From Betaproteobacteria bacterium (GTDB lineage: Bacteria; Pseudomonadota; Gammaproteobacteria; Burkholderiales; Burkholderiaceae_D), in NCBI GenBank assembly GCA_025362735.1, contig JANYFL010000036.1, forward strand, positions 1 to 64,000: a stretch of 64,000 nt of DNA, read 5' to 3'. Shown one piece after another: positions 36,335-46,526 of the stretch. Position 1 is the first letter of the stretch; each line of letters opens with the position of its first letter. Under the pieces are notes generated by a model. That model was not told where the DNA came from and searched no databases. It saw nothing but the letters and a program-made list of their open reading frames with translations. A program made the position numbers and the translations under genes.

Positions 36335-38424
36335 GTTTTGAATTGTTGAATCAGGTCAGAAGATGATGATGAATCGGCGGACGACTTTGCTGGCCGTGCA
36401 TAACGCAGCTTTTCATAAATGCGGAATGCCTCCTCGACCAGGGTCCGTTGATGTTGCGGCAGTAGCGGTTTGATACGCGCAAGATAGGTTGATGGCCCTT
36501 CATTGGGTTGACGCTTCATTGGGGCCGGGCCGGTCATTCTGGCAACGCGATCACATAGACTGAAGTATAGCTTTGCGACCGGATCAATCCGCTCGCGTTT
36601 CCCGATCAATTGAATACCGATGACGCCCAGCATCAGTCCAAAGACGACGATCAGTGCGAGCGTGAGGCCTTGCCAGTCGATGTTCTGGATGCCAAGACCG
36701 GAGAACAAGCTACTCTGACGTTCGGTGCCATAACCGAGAATCCACTGGTTCCAGCCATTGGTGATGGCATCCATGTTGAAACGGAGTTGCTGTTGCAAGC
36801 GGCCGATCCAGTTGTCGTTGGCGTTGAAGAAGGCCGAAGCAAAACCGTCGGTTTGTCCGAAGAGCTGCTGGAATCCGCGTTCGACGCGTTCCGGCGCGAC
36901 GGCAGCGGTTGGATCAACTCTGATCCATCCTTGATCGGCCAGCCACACTTCGGCCCATGCATGTGCGTCACGCTGACGCACTTCCATATAGCCATCGACC
37001 GGATTGATGTCGCCGCCTTGATAGCCGGTGACGACACGCGCGGGAATATCAAGCGCGCGCATCAGCACGACAAAAGCACCGGCATAGTGTTCACAAAAAC
37101 CACGGCGCGTGCCGAACAGGAATTCGTCGACGCTGTTGCGACCCAGTGGCGGCGGATTCAAGGTGTAAACAAAGTTGCCGTTGCGGATCATCTGCAGCGC
37201 GCGGTTGACCAGGCTGCGCGTGACAACAGCATGATTACTGGTGCCGTTGGTCTGCAGGGCTTCGTTCTGCCATTGCGCGGCCATGGCCAGCGTGCGCGGA
37301 TTAAAACCGGGTGGCAGTTCCAGCCATTGCTGCAGGCTGAACATGTCTTCGTTGCGTCCGGTCTGATAGCGGGTATAGGAATGCACGCTGTAACGCAGAC
37401 GCTCTCGAATCGGGTTCAGGGTGACCACCTGCATATCGCGACGTACGTAAGCGGAGCCCGCCATGCCCAGATTCTGTGGCGGAGCAGGGGTGGCTTCCAG
37501 CGTCATTAACCAGGGGCGATTGCTGATTTCTTGCGTCACGGTGTATTCCACCGCTGAAGTGTTGTCCGTATCGATTTCAAAGGGCACGGCACGCATCTGC
37601 CAACGCTGCATCGGGCGCCAGGTCTGACCATCGTAATTCCCCAATACCGGCCCGCGCCAATAACGTTCTGATGGCGTTGGTATGCGACCGCTGAAGCGTG
37701 CGCGCAGCGCAATCTCGTTCGACTGTGCAAGCGACCCAAAGCTGCCGGGCGACATGCTGTCGGAGAGGCCGGTGCGGCTGGAGTAGGCATCATTCGGCAT
37801 GCCCCAAAGCGGTCCTTGAATGCGGGGGAACAGTACAAACAACACAGCCATCAGCGGCAGGGCATACAAGGTCAATTGACCCGCCAGCTTGAGCTTCACC
37901 GCATAAGAAGGTTCGTAGTCGATGAAATTGGCCGAGACAAGAGCGGTGATCAGCAGCAGCAAACCAATCATCATGGCGAGGGCGTCGAACATGGTCTGGG
38001 TTTCAAAAAAACCGGTCAGCATGACAAACAGGCACAAAAAAATCACAATGAAAATGTCGCGCCGTGCGCGCATCTCAAGCAACTTCAATCCCAGCAAAAG
38101 AATGATGTAAGCCACGCCGGCATCTTTGCCGAAAATGGTGCGGAACTCGGCATAGATACCAAACCCTGCTACGCACATCAGAATGATCAGGACGATGCGA
38201 TGCGGCAGGCGCTTGCCGTTCCAGGTGAGCCAGGCACGCCAGCACATGAGTGCCACAATGCCCGCGCTGCACCAGAGTGGCAGTACAGCAAAATGCGGAA
38301 TCAAAACCCAGACCATGCTGGCCAGTAACCAGAGTGTGTCGCGTACTTCGCGTTCGCGTCGCGCGATGGTTCTTAGCGGTTGGAACAGAAACCGGGTTGG
38401 ACGATGCGTAGCGGATTGCGTCAC
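36310..38424 (-). CDS. tgpA: TgpA-type transmembrane transglutaminase
   Basis: This 704-residue protein has six hydrophobic helices in the first 210 residues (DUF3488), a periplasmic transglutaminase-like domain (about 330-545), another helix near 590, and a cytoplasmic DUF4129-like tail. The catalytic triad is visible: Cys in RRGFCEHYAGA, His in RDAHAWAEVW and Asp in RVDPTAA. Pseudomonas TgpA is essential. The start is a GTG at 38424, eight bases after the DUF58 gene ends. It is translated in the moxR-DUF58-tgpA-mltB operon. Confidence 0.92.
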   Translation of the reverse strand: MTQSATHRPTRFLFQPLRTIARREREVRDTLWLLASMVWVLIPHFAVLPLWCSAGIVALMCWRAWLTWNGKRLPHRIVLIILMCVAGFGIYAEFRTIFGKDAGVAYIILLLGLKLLEMRARRDIFIVIFLCLFVMLTGFFETQTMFDALAMMIGLLLLITALVSANFIDYEPSYAVKLKLAGQLTLYALPLMAVLFVLFPRIQGPLWGMPNDAYSSRTGLSDSMSPGSFGSLAQSNEIALRARFSGRIPTPSERYWRGPVLGNYDGQTWRPMQRWQMRAVPFEIDTDNTSAVEYTVTQEISNRPWLMTLEATPAPPQNLGMAGSAYVRRDMQVVTLNPIRERLRYSVHSYTRYQTGRNEDMFSLQQWLELPPGFNPRTLAMAAQWQNEALQTNGTSNHAVVTRSLVNRALQMIRNGNFVYTLNPPPLGRNSVDEFLFGTRRGFCEHYAGAFVVLMRALDIPARVVTGYQGGDINPVDGYMEVRQRDAHAWAEVWLADQGWIRVDPTAAVAPERVERGFQQLFGQTDGFASAFFNANDNWIGRLQQQLRFNMDAITNGWNQWILGYGTERQSSLFSGLGIQNIDWQGLTLALIVVFGLMLGVIGIQLIGKRERIDPVAKLYFSLCDRVARMTGPAPMKRQPNEGPSTYLARIKPLLPQHQRTLVEEAFRIYEKLRYARPAKSSADSSSSSDLIQQFKTCITQLRS

Positions 38425-38431
38425 GATGGAT

Positions 38432-39460
38432 TCAAAGTCCGTAGAGCGCCAGGGCGGTCAGGCACTGTTGTCGATGCGCATCGCCATGATCGGGTTTGAT
38501 CTGTGTGCCGGGTAAACGCAGGCCGTAGCGGATATTCAGCGCATCACAACTGAGAACCCAGCGGGTCATGTGCGACAACGCGGTTTCGAGATCGACACGT
38601 CCCGGTACCAGAGCAAGATCGAGCCACAGTTCACTTTGCGAGCCACCATCGAAGAGCTTGGTGAGGACACTGCCTTCGGGATTGCGTGCCATCGCCTTCC
38701 ACGCCAGATGACGCGGCGAATCGCCGGTTGCATAAGGACGTATGCCGGCAAAGTCTTCGCTGCCCGGCCCCGAATGACCAATGCCGCTACTGCCATCTGA
38801 TTGCATGACCGGTAATGGTATGTCGGCGGGTGCGGGCTGGGGATAAACCAGACAACGCAAATCCGGTGACCAGTAACTCCATGCCCGCCACAGTCCCAAA
38901 GGAAAGGCCGTTTCCAGTGTGACGCGCGGCAAGGTTTGCCAGCCACGTTCCTTGGTCATCGCGGGCAACTGGAGTTGTAGCTCGGTGTTGGCCATGACGT
39001 CAGCAGAAACCTCCAGATGCGTTTCCAGTTCATCGTTTGCATGCAGCCGAATTGCATAGCGATTCAGCTTGCCCGAATTGCGCAACACCACGCGGTACTC
39101 GGCAATTTCGCCAGCAAAAACGGGATCAACGCGCGCGCCGCACAAATGCAAATGGGCCAGATTGCGGAAGGTGTAAAACATGCCGACCCAGGCAATGCTG
39201 GCAACCATGAAGGTCAGAACGTAGCCGAGACTCAGGGTGTAATTGATCGATCCGAGAAGGAGTGCGACCAGCATCGCAACCAGCAGCAAACCCGAGCGGG
39301 TTGGCAGAATGAAGACGCGACGTTGCACCAGTTCGATCTCGCCGCTCTCGGTGCCACGCAGCAGAAACAGCGAGCGGCTGACGTGCCGACCGTAGCGGCT
39401 GCTCCAGAACCAGCGTCGAAAAGAAGATGCGCCGCGAGAGGGATGTGCTGCGGACATCAT
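38432..39460 (-). CDS. DUF58 domain protein
   Basis: This 342-residue protein has two N-terminal helices (about 50-95), a beta-rich middle and the DUF58 motif: GSEDFAGIRPYATGDSPRHLAWKA. DUF58 proteins form a set with MoxR ATPases and transglutaminases. The Asp and His of GDSPRHLAWK are conserved in the family. It follows moxR by 36 bases and is followed by tgpA, so it is likely part of the same membrane-linked complex. Confidence 0.9.
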   Translation of the reverse strand: MMSAAHPSRGASSFRRWFWSSRYGRHVSRSLFLLRGTESGEIELVQRRVFILPTRSGLLLVAMLVALLLGSINYTLSLGYVLTFMVASIAWVGMFYTFRNLAHLHLCGARVDPVFAGEIAEYRVVLRNSGKLNRYAIRLHANDELETHLEVSADVMANTELQLQLPAMTKERGWQTLPRVTLETAFPLGLWRAWSYWSPDLRCLVYPQPAPADIPLPVMQSDGSSGIGHSGPGSEDFAGIRPYATGDSPRHLAWKAMARNPEGSVLTKLFDGGSQSELWLDLALVPGRVDLETALSHMTRWVLSCDALNIRYGLRLPGTQIKPDHGDAHRQQCLTALALYGL

Positions 39461-39496
39461 GACAAGACGGTTTGATCGGTAGCGTATAAAAACAAA

Positions 39497-40438
39497 TCAG
39501 GGCACGGCCACACTTGCCAGCAATTGCGCCGCCAGTTCTCGCTGACCGGTGCGTTGACCAGACTGAGCAGCGCGCAGACGATGATTCGTCACCGGTACCC
39601 ATATGGCTTGTACATCTTCGGGCATGACGTGATCGCGGCGGGCCAGCAAAGCCCAGGCGCGTGAGGCTTGCAATACGGCGAGTGCGCCGCGAGGTGAAAG
39701 GCCTTCAGCAAATAAAGAAGAGGAGCGGCTGGCGGCAACCAGAGCCTGGATGTAATCGATCAAGGCGACCGATGCATGGATTTTTCCAACTTCTTGTTGA
39801 AACTTGAGAAGCTCAGCGGAATTGAAGACCTGTTGCAGTTTTTTCATCATGCTGCGACGGTCTTCGCCTTCAAGTAGTGCGCGCTCGGCGCGGGCATCGG
39901 GATAACCGAGTGTGATGCACATCAGAAAACGATCCAGTTGTGATTCGGGCAAAGGGAAAGTGCCGACCTGATGAAAGGGATTCTGCGTGGCAATGACGAA
40001 AAATGGTTCGGGCAAGGGTCGGGTTTGGCCATCGACCGAGACTTGGCGTTCTTCCATCGCCTCCAGCAAGGCACTCTGGGTTTTGGGTGTGGCGCGATTC
40101 ACTTCATCGGCCAGCAAGACCTCAGAGAAGATTGGGCCTGGATGAAAAATAAACCGGCCTGCACCACCGCTTTCATGGCCACGCTCGAACACGGAAACAC
40201 CGGTGACATCAGCCGGTAATAGATCACTCGTGAACTGCACGCGTGAAAAATGCAGGCCCATTGAAATGGCCAATGCGTGAGCAAGCGTGGTTTTTCCCAC
40301 GCCAGGCAAGTCCTCGATCAATAAATGTCCACCCGCAAGCAGACAGGTCACACATTGCCGTATCGCAGTGTCTTTGCCCAGGATGACTTCTGAGACTTGC
40401 CCGATCAGTTTTTCAAGTGCGGCGTGAGATGATTGCAT
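39497..40438 (-). CDS. moxR: MoxR-family AAA+ ATPase
   Basis: MoxR proteins are chaperone-like AAA+ ATPases that act on metal-center or von Willebrand-type partner proteins. The 313-residue protein has Walker A DLPGVGKTTLAHAL, Walker B ADEVNRATPKTQSALLEAMEE, and sensor 1 FVIATQNPFHQVGTFPLPESQLDRFLM. The start at 40438 is chosen because AGGA precedes it and homologues begin there; the frame stays open to 40492. It leads the operon with DUF58, tgpA and mltB. Confidence 0.93.
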   Translation of the reverse strand: MQSSHAALEKLIGQVSEVILGKDTAIRQCVTCLLAGGHLLIEDLPGVGKTTLAHALAISMGLHFSRVQFTSDLLPADVTGVSVFERGHESGGAGRFIFHPGPIFSEVLLADEVNRATPKTQSALLEAMEERQVSVDGQTRPLPEPFFVIATQNPFHQVGTFPLPESQLDRFLMCITLGYPDARAERALLEGEDRRSMMKKLQQVFNSAELLKFQQEVGKIHASVALIDYIQALVAASRSSSLFAEGLSPRGALAVLQASRAWALLARRDHVMPEDVQAIWVPVTNHRLRAAQSGQRTGQRELAAQLLASVAVP

Positions 40439-40661
40439 GGTTTTCGTATCCTGAAACGGAAGCGGCCTGATGACTGATTCTCGCATGAACACAGCTTCAT
40501 ATAAGCATTAACCTGGAAGTGCGAAGTAGGACAAATTTTCAGGAATTGTCGGCGCAAGTATGTTGTTTATGAAGGAGTTTTCTTAACTACGGTTTAATTC
40601 GTTGGCAGTTGAGAAAAAAAGCATTTGAGCTTGAATTTTTCTCAGAGGGTTCCGTTATAAA

Positions 40662-41846
40662 ATGACGACCGCTCTCATCTGCTTGCATTTGGTCAGACGA
40701 ATTCATAATCACAAAAAGTCGAGTTCGCAAAAACTGCTCATGATTAACTGGCTGTCCGACTTCAGACGCAACCGCCCCAGTAAAAATGTGGTTCACATTG
40801 ATGAGCACAGTTCAGCTCGGCGGCACCAGGTCAGTTTGGCTTTGCTTAAGGCCACGACTGATCTGATTAATGTTGAAGACGAAATGGCCATGCTCCAATG
40901 CCTGTGTGAATGTATTGCTGCTTGCTCACCGCGAATCCGGCTGACCTGGGCCTGGATCGGGTCGACCGATTCAGAAGTGATTCGTCCCTGTGTTGCTGCC
41001 GGATCGGCCAAGGCTTACGCGCACAATTTTGAAATTCATCGTAACTGGTTGACGGCTCGTGGCCCGGCTTTTCAGGCGCTGATGAATGGCGAGCCTGATC
41101 TGTATTCGATGACCTGGTTGAGCCGCTTGTTGTTCAAACCCTGGAACAGCCAGGAGGGCCAAAGCTTCGAAGTGGCGGCCGCTTTGCCGATCAAAATGCC
41201 GGATCCGAGTCGTCGCGGTTTGATCGTGATGTATGCAGATGAACCCGATTATTTCGAGAAACTGGAAATTGAGCCTTTCATGGCTTGTTTGCGCTTGTGT
41301 GAGACGGCGCTGAAGCAGATGGATAAAAACAAGCTGCTCAGAATTCAGGCGATGACGGATCCGCTTACCGGGCTACTCAACCGTCGTGCCATGTCGGAGC
41401 AAATGGTGCAGGCGATATCCATGGCGCGGCGTCAGGGCGGAACCTTCAGCGTCATCATGTGCGATCTGGATCATTTCAAACGTGTCAACGATACCTGGGG
41501 GCATGAAATTGGCGATCAGATCATTGTTCAGTTGACCCAGTTGGTGCGGCAATCGCTACGGCAAGAAGATCAGTTTGCGCGCCTGGGTGGCGAGGAATTT
41601 CTTTGTCTGTTGCCTCAGACCGACCAGGATTCGGCCTACGCCGTTGCAGAAAAATTGCGTCTGATGATCGCTTTGACGCCGCTCAATATCAATGGACAGC
41701 ATATTTTCATGACCGCCAGTTTTGGAGTGGCAGGCTATCGTAATTTGCCCGGTGAGCCCGACGATATCGCACGCCAAATGCTGGCACGTGCCGATGCCGC
41801 TCTATATCTCTCCAAGGATAACGGACGCAACCGGATTAGTGCCTGA
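40662..41846 (+). CDS. GAF-GGDEF diguanylate cyclase
   Basis: This 394-residue cytoplasmic protein has a GAF-like sensor domain (about 55-225) and a C-terminal GGDEF domain with active GGEEF (309-313) and an RxxD inhibitory site (RQED) five residues earlier. So it should make c-di-GMP and be product-inhibited. No membrane helix is seen. A second ATG at 40740 is a plausible start and would remove a poorly conserved lead. It is divergent from moxR and 26 bases before the HDAC-family gene. Confidence 0.9.
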   Translation: MTTALICLHLVRRIHNHKKSSSQKLLMINWLSDFRRNRPSKNVVHIDEHSSARRHQVSLALLKATTDLINVEDEMAMLQCLCECIAACSPRIRLTWAWIGSTDSEVIRPCVAAGSAKAYAHNFEIHRNWLTARGPAFQALMNGEPDLYSMTWLSRLLFKPWNSQEGQSFEVAAALPIKMPDPSRRGLIVMYADEPDYFEKLEIEPFMACLRLCETALKQMDKNKLLRIQAMTDPLTGLLNRRAMSEQMVQAISMARRQGGTFSVIMCDLDHFKRVNDTWGHEIGDQIIVQLTQLVRQSLRQEDQFARLGGEEFLCLLPQTDQDSAYAVAEKLRLMIALTPLNINGQHIFMTASFGVAGYRNLPGEPDDIARQMLARADAALYLSKDNGRNRISA

Positions 41847-41872
41847 AGTCCCGTTGTCCGAAAGGTTGTCCC

Positions 41873-42814
41873 GTGTCGACTTATTTTTATTCTCATCCCG
41901 ATTGTTTGGCCCACGAAATGGGTCATGGTCATCCTGAATGTCCCGAACGGCTGCTCGCGATTGAGAGCCAACTCCAGGGAAGCGAATGGGATCACCGGAT
42001 CGTGCGCAAAGAGCCCCCTCTGGCTGAAGATGTAGACGTGCTTCGTGTACATCCGCAGTCTTACCTGGATCGTTTGCATGCCGCGGTACCCGCTCGTGGT
42101 TATGCCGCGCTCGATCCCGATACCTGTTTGAATCCATCAAGTTTGCGCGCCGCGTATCGCGCCGCAGGTGCTGCCGTTGCTGCGACTGATGCAGTCATCA
42201 GCGGTGAAGCGACGAATGCGTTTTGTGGCACCCGTCCCCCGGGGCATCACGCGCGCATTGATACCTCGATGGGTTTTTGTATTTTCAATAATGTGGGCAT
42301 TGCGGTGCGGCATGCGCTTGAAGTACATGGGCTCGAACGCGTTGCCATCGTTGATTTCGACGTCCATCATGGCAACGGCACCGAAGAGATTTTTGCTGGC
42401 GATGATCAGGTCTTGATGGTGGGGAGTTTTCAGCATCCGTTTTATCCTTATTCCGGAACCCGGAATAGGGCCTCCAACATGATCAATGTTCCTCTCCCTG
42501 CAGGCGCCGATGGTCAGGTCATGCGCGAGGCGGCAGAACAAATATGGTTGCCAGCGCTGGAAGCTTTTCAACCCCAGATGATTTTCATCTCGGCTGGATT
42601 TGACGCTCACGAGGACGATCCTCTCGGCCAGATGTGCTGGGCCGATGAGGATTACCATTGGTTGACGCAGCGCATCATGGAAGTCGCACAACGTCATGCT
42701 CGAGGACGCATCGTCAGTTGTCTGGAAGGGGGGTACGATCTTGCTGCGCTGGCGCGGAGCGTGGCGGCTCATCTGGACGGACTGACGGGAGACTCGTCAA
42801 CACACCCTGATTAA
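41873..42814 (+). CDS. Histone deacetylase-family amidohydrolase
   Basis: This 313-residue protein belongs to the HDAC / acetoin utilisation / acetylpolyamine amidohydrolase superfamily. Zinc and charge-relay residues are visible: GTRPPGHHA, VDFDVHHGNGT and SAGFDAHEDDPLGQM. Bacterial class II members remove acetyl from polyamines, small amides or protein lysines. The start is GTG (41873) with AAAGG before it. It lies directly before etfBA, a pairing common in Burkholderiales; the functional link is not known. Confidence 0.9.
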   Translation: MSTYFYSHPDCLAHEMGHGHPECPERLLAIESQLQGSEWDHRIVRKEPPLAEDVDVLRVHPQSYLDRLHAAVPARGYAALDPDTCLNPSSLRAAYRAAGAAVAATDAVISGEATNAFCGTRPPGHHARIDTSMGFCIFNNVGIAVRHALEVHGLERVAIVDFDVHHGNGTEEIFAGDDQVLMVGSFQHPFYPYSGTRNRASNMINVPLPAGADGQVMREAAEQIWLPALEAFQPQMIFISAGFDAHEDDPLGQMCWADEDYHWLTQRIMEVAQRHARGRIVSCLEGGYDLAALARSVAAHLDGLTGDSSTHPD

Positions 42815-42864
42815 TCGCTATACGGGCAAATTTTAAAAAAGAAAACAGTTTTAACGACAAGCTT

Positions 42865-42870
42865 TATAAT
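42865..42870 (+). promoter_or_regulatory. Likely -10 box for the etf operon
   Basis: TATAAT lies 55 bases before the etfB ATG, in an AT-rich gap between the HDAC gene and etfB. No clear -35 box sits at the right spacing, so a helper factor may be needed. The match to the -10 consensus is exact. Confidence 0.5.
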
Positions 42871-42924
42871 CTTGCGGCCAAGCCGTGGTAAGACAAAGTG
42901 ACCTTCTTAGAAAAAGAAAATCCT

Positions 42925-43674
42925 ATGAAAATTCTAGTACCGGTAAAACGCGTGGTTGACTACAACGTCAAGGTCCGCGTCAAGAGTGACAAGAGTGGTG
43001 TAGACATCGCCAACGTCAAGATGTCGATGAATCCCTTTGATGAAATCGCGATTGAAGAAGCGGTCCGGCTGAAAGAAGCCGGTGTCGCAACTGAAGTCGT
43101 GGCAGTGACCTGCGGTGTGACCCAATGCCAGGAAACATTGCGTACTGCCCTGGCGATTGGTGCTGACCGCGGCATTCTGGTCGAGAGCAGTGAAGAGCTT
43201 CAGCCGCTGGCAGTGGCCAAGCTCCTCAAGGCGCTGGTCGACAAGGAACAACCGCAATTAATCATTCTTGGCAAACAGGCCATTGACGATGATTGCAACC
43301 AGACCGGCCAGATGCTTGCTGCGCTGACCGGTTTGCCACAGGCCACGTTTGCTTCCAAGGTTGTGGTTGCCGACGGTAAGGCCACCGTGACGCGCGAAGT
43401 CGATGGTGGTCTCGAAACCATCGCGCTGACTCTGCCTGCGGTCATCACGACGGATCTGCGCCTGAATGAGCCACGTTATGTGACGCTGCCCAATATCATG
43501 AAGGCGAAGAAAAAGCCGATCGAAACGGTCAAGCCTGCCGATCTTGGTGTTGAAGTGGCCGCGCGACTGAAAACCATCAAAGTTGTTGAACCCTCTGTGC
43601 GCAAGGCGGGGATCAAGGTGCCGGATGTTGCCGCGCTGGTCGAAAAACTAAAAAATGAAGCGAAGGTGATTTGA
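42925..43674 (+). CDS. etfB: Electron transfer flavoprotein beta subunit
   Basis: EtfB is the small subunit of ETF, which carries electrons from acyl-CoA dehydrogenases to ETF-quinone oxidoreductase. The 249-residue protein has [20 protein letters not shown] at the start, [17 protein letters not shown] and a [19 protein letters not shown] site. The ATG at 42925 begins the usual N-terminus. It ends one base before etfA, so the two are co-translated, and an acyl-CoA dehydrogenase gene follows. Confidence 0.96.
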   Translation: MKILVPVKRVVDYNVKVRVKSDKSGVDIANVKMSMNPFDEIAIEEAVRLKEAGVATEVVAVTCGVTQCQETLRTALAIGADRGILVESSEELQPLAVAKLLKALVDKEQPQLIILGKQAIDDDCNQTGQMLAALTGLPQATFASKVVVADGKATVTREVDGGLETIALTLPAVITTDLRLNEPRYVTLPNIMKAKKKPIETVKPADLGVEVAARLKTIKVVEPSVRKAGIKVPDVAALVEKLKNEAKVI

Positions 43675-43675
43675 C

Positions 43676-44611
43676 ATGAGCAACCTCGTTATAGCTGAAC
43701 ACGACAACGCGACCCTCAAAGGGTCCACGCTTAACACCATTGCTGCGGCTGCCAAGATTGGCGGTGACATTCACGTCCTGGTCGCTGGCTCGAATGCGCA
43801 AGCAGTAGCCGCTGCCGCTGGCCAGGCTGCCGGTGTCAGCAAGGTTTTTCTTGCAGACGGAGCGGCTTTTGCCGATGGTCTCGCAGAAAACGTTACTGAA
43901 CAGATTCTGGTCGTCGCCAAGAACTACAGTCATATTCTTTTCCCCGCCACAGCGTACGGCAAGAACATTGCTCCGCGTCTCGCGGCCAAGCTGGATGTGG
44001 CCCAGATTTCTGACATCACCAGCGTCGAATCGGCCGATACTTTTACGCGCCCGATCTATGCCGGTAACGCGATAGCGACCGTTCAATCGAGCGATGCCAT
44101 CAAGGTCATCACGGTTCGTACAACCGGCTTTGATGCGGTGGCAGCGACCGGTGGATCAGGCAGTGTCGAGAACTTGAGCGCCACCGCCGATTCGGGCAAG
44201 TCCGTTTTCGTCAGTCGCGAGATTGCCAAACTGGATCGGCCCGAACTGACTGCCGCCAAAGTCATTGTTTCCGGTGGACGGGGTGTGGGCAGTGGTGAGA
44301 ATTATCACAAGGTGCTGGAACCTTTGGCTGACAAACTCAATGCCGCATTGGGTGCTTCACGCGCCGCAGTCGATGCAGGCTTTGCTCCGAACGATTATCA
44401 AGTCGGCCAGACCGGCAAGATTGTCGCGCCTCAGCTTTACATTGCCGTCGGTATTTCTGGGGCGATCCAGCATTTGGCCGGGATGAAAGACAGCAAGGTC
44501 ATTGTTGCCATCAACAAGGACGCCGAAGCGCCGATCTTCGCTGTGGCGGACTATGGCATCGTCGGTGATCTGAATGAGATCGTGCCACAATTAGTCGCCG
44601 CGCTCGGATAG
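43676..44611 (+). CDS. etfA: Electron transfer flavoprotein alpha subunit
   Basis: EtfA holds the FAD of ETF. The 311-residue protein has the C-terminal FAD domain with [54 protein letters not shown] and the [11 protein letters not shown] segment, which are all hallmarks. The start overlaps nearly with the stop of etfB. A hairpin-forming repeat lies between it and the downstream acyl-CoA dehydrogenase gene and may split the transcript. Confidence 0.97.
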   Translation: MSNLVIAEHDNATLKGSTLNTIAAAAKIGGDIHVLVAGSNAQAVAAAAGQAAGVSKVFLADGAAFADGLAENVTEQILVVAKNYSHILFPATAYGKNIAPRLAAKLDVAQISDITSVESADTFTRPIYAGNAIATVQSSDAIKVITVRTTGFDAVAATGGSGSVENLSATADSGKSVFVSREIAKLDRPELTAAKVIVSGGRGVGSGENYHKVLEPLADKLNAALGASRAAVDAGFAPNDYQVGQTGKIVAPQLYIAVGISGAIQHLAGMKDSKVIVAINKDAEAPIFAVADYGIVGDLNEIVPQLVAALG

Positions 44612-44624
44612 CAAACATCATCCG

Positions 44625-44683
44625 ACGCAAAGGTGCAGAGGCCGCAGAGTGAATCTTCCTCTGCGGCCTCTGCGTTTCTGCGT
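44625..44683. repeat. GCAGAGGCCGCAGAG inverted repeat
   Basis: Arms 44625-44649 and 44659-44683 pair over the last 15 bases without mismatch (GCAGAGGCCGCAGAG) and end in ACGCA on each side. The type is related to the repeats at 1-41, 4099-4310 and 47645-47781. It lies in the etfA to acyl-CoA dehydrogenase gap, 20 bases before the next ATG, and may act as an mRNA hairpin. Confidence 0.85.
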
Positions 44684-44706
44684 TAATCGTTTTTAAGGGA
44701 ACCGTC

Positions 44707-46509
44707 ATGAGTTACATCGCACCGATCAAAGACATGCTGTTTGTCATGAACGAACTGGGCGGGCTGGCCGGGATCAATGCCTTGCCGGGTCTGGAGGATG
44801 CAACCCCGGACACGGCACAGGCGGTGCTCGAAGAAAAGGCGAAATTCGTACAGGATGTGATCGCACCCTTGAATCGGTCTGGCGATGTGGAGCCCTCCTA
44901 TTGGGAGAACGGCCATGTCGTCACAAGCAAGGGATTCAAAGAGGCGTTCAAGCAATTTGGCGCCGATGGCTGGCAGGGCGTGCAGCATCCGGTGGACTTC
45001 GGTGGCCAGGGTTTACCGAAGCTGATTGCCACACCGTGCTTTGAAATGATGAACGCGGCGAATATTTCGTTTGCCTTGTGTCCGATGCTCACCGATGGCG
45101 CAATCGAAGCCTTGATGACCGTTGGCTCCGAGGAGCAGAAGCAGACGTATCTGCCTCATCTGATTTCCGGACAATGGACCGGGACGATGAATCTGACCGA
45201 GCCGCAGGCCGGGTCCGATCTGGCCCAGGTGCGCAGCATGGCAACGCCACAGCCGGATGGCACTTACCGCATCAGCGGTCAGAAGATTTTCATCACTTAT
45301 GGCGAACACGATATGGCCGAGAACATCGTCCATCTGGTGCTCGCGCGCATTCCCGGCGCGCCGGAAGGCGTAAAAGGAATTTCGCTGTTCATCGTTCCAA
45401 AATTTCTGGTCAATGCCGATGGATCGGTCGGCAAACGCAATGATGTCTACTGCGCTTCGATTGAACACAAGCTCGGTATCAAGGCCAGCCCTACAGCCAT
45501 TTTGATTTTTGGCGACAACAAGGGTGAAATGGGCGCGGGTGCTATCGGCAGTTTGATCGGCGCGGAGAATCGCGGACTCGAAGCCATGTTCATCATGATG
45601 AACGCAGCGCGCTTTGCCGTTGGCACGCAAGGCATTGGCGTGGCGGATCGCGCGTATCAGAAGGCGGTCGCCTATGCCAAAGATCGTGTGCAGAGTCGCG
45701 CAGTCGAGGGCTCGCCGGGCCCGGTGGCCATCATCGAACATCCCGATGTGCGCCGTATGTTGATGCGCATGCGTTCCCAAACCGAGGCCGCGCGTGCATT
45801 GGCTTATGTCACTGCTGCGTCATTTGATCGTGCGCATCATCATGCGGATGCCGAGATGCGCAAAAAGAATCAGGCGTTTTACGAATTCATGGTGCCCATC
45901 GTCAAAGGCTGGTGTACCGAGATGTCGATTGATGTGGCCTCGGATGGCGTTCAGGTGCACGGCGGCATGGGCTACATCGAAGAGACCGGCGCGGCTCAGT
46001 ATTATCGCGACGCGCGCATTCTGACGATTTATGAAGGGACAACGGCGATCCAGGCGAATGATTTGATTGGTCGCAAGACCGTGCGCGATGGTGGTGCAGT
46101 CGCGAGGGTTCTCATTGAACATTTGCGCGCAGATCAAAAGAACCTTGCGCAAGGATCAGCTGATTGCATTGAAATCGGACAGAAACTTGGTGCTGCTGCT
46201 CAGGCGATGGAAGAGGTCGTCAATTTTGTGTTGGCGAATTCCAAAACGGATGTCAGGGCAGTCTTTGCGGGATCGGTGATCTATCTCAAACTCGCCGGCA
46301 TCACGCTCGGTGGCTGGCAGATGGCCCGTGCAGCCATGATTGCCGAAAAACATTTACAGGCGAACGATCCAGATCCTGAATTCTGGCGCGCCAAAATTGC
46401 GACGGCTCGCTTTTTTTCCGACCATTTCTTGAGTCAAGTGCCGGGACTAAGCCATAGCATTATTCATGGCGCATCGGGGACCTTGGCGCTTTCGACGGAA
46501 CAGTTCTGA
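44707..46509 (+). CDS. Acyl-CoA dehydrogenase, long DmdC-like type
   Basis: This 600-residue flavoenzyme is longer than the 380-residue norm and matches the class with an extra C-terminal domain, which includes 3-methylmercaptopropionyl-CoA dehydrogenase (DmdC). Motifs are NLTEPQAGSDLAQVR (FAD/substrate binding), DGVQVHGGMGYIEE and IYEGTTAIQANDLIGRK with the catalytic Glu. Electrons pass to the ETF encoded just upstream. The substrate is not known; a fatty-acid or sulphur-compound acyl-CoA is likely. Confidence 0.93.
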   Translation: MSYIAPIKDMLFVMNELGGLAGINALPGLEDATPDTAQAVLEEKAKFVQDVIAPLNRSGDVEPSYWENGHVVTSKGFKEAFKQFGADGWQGVQHPVDFGGQGLPKLIATPCFEMMNAANISFALCPMLTDGAIEALMTVGSEEQKQTYLPHLISGQWTGTMNLTEPQAGSDLAQVRSMATPQPDGTYRISGQKIFITYGEHDMAENIVHLVLARIPGAPEGVKGISLFIVPKFLVNADGSVGKRNDVYCASIEHKLGIKASPTAILIFGDNKGEMGAGAIGSLIGAENRGLEAMFIMMNAARFAVGTQGIGVADRAYQKAVAYAKDRVQSRAVEGSPGPVAIIEHPDVRRMLMRMRSQTEAARALAYVTAASFDRAHHHADAEMRKKNQAFYEFMVPIVKGWCTEMSIDVASDGVQVHGGMGYIEETGAAQYYRDARILTIYEGTTAIQANDLIGRKTVRDGGAVARVLIEHLRADQKNLAQGSADCIEIGQKLGAAAQAMEEVVNFVLANSKTDVRAVFAGSVIYLKLAGITLGGWQMARAAMIAEKHLQANDPDPEFWRAKIATARFFSDHFLSQVPGLSHSIIHGASGTLALSTEQF

Positions 46510-46526
46510 ACTCATTCAACGATGAA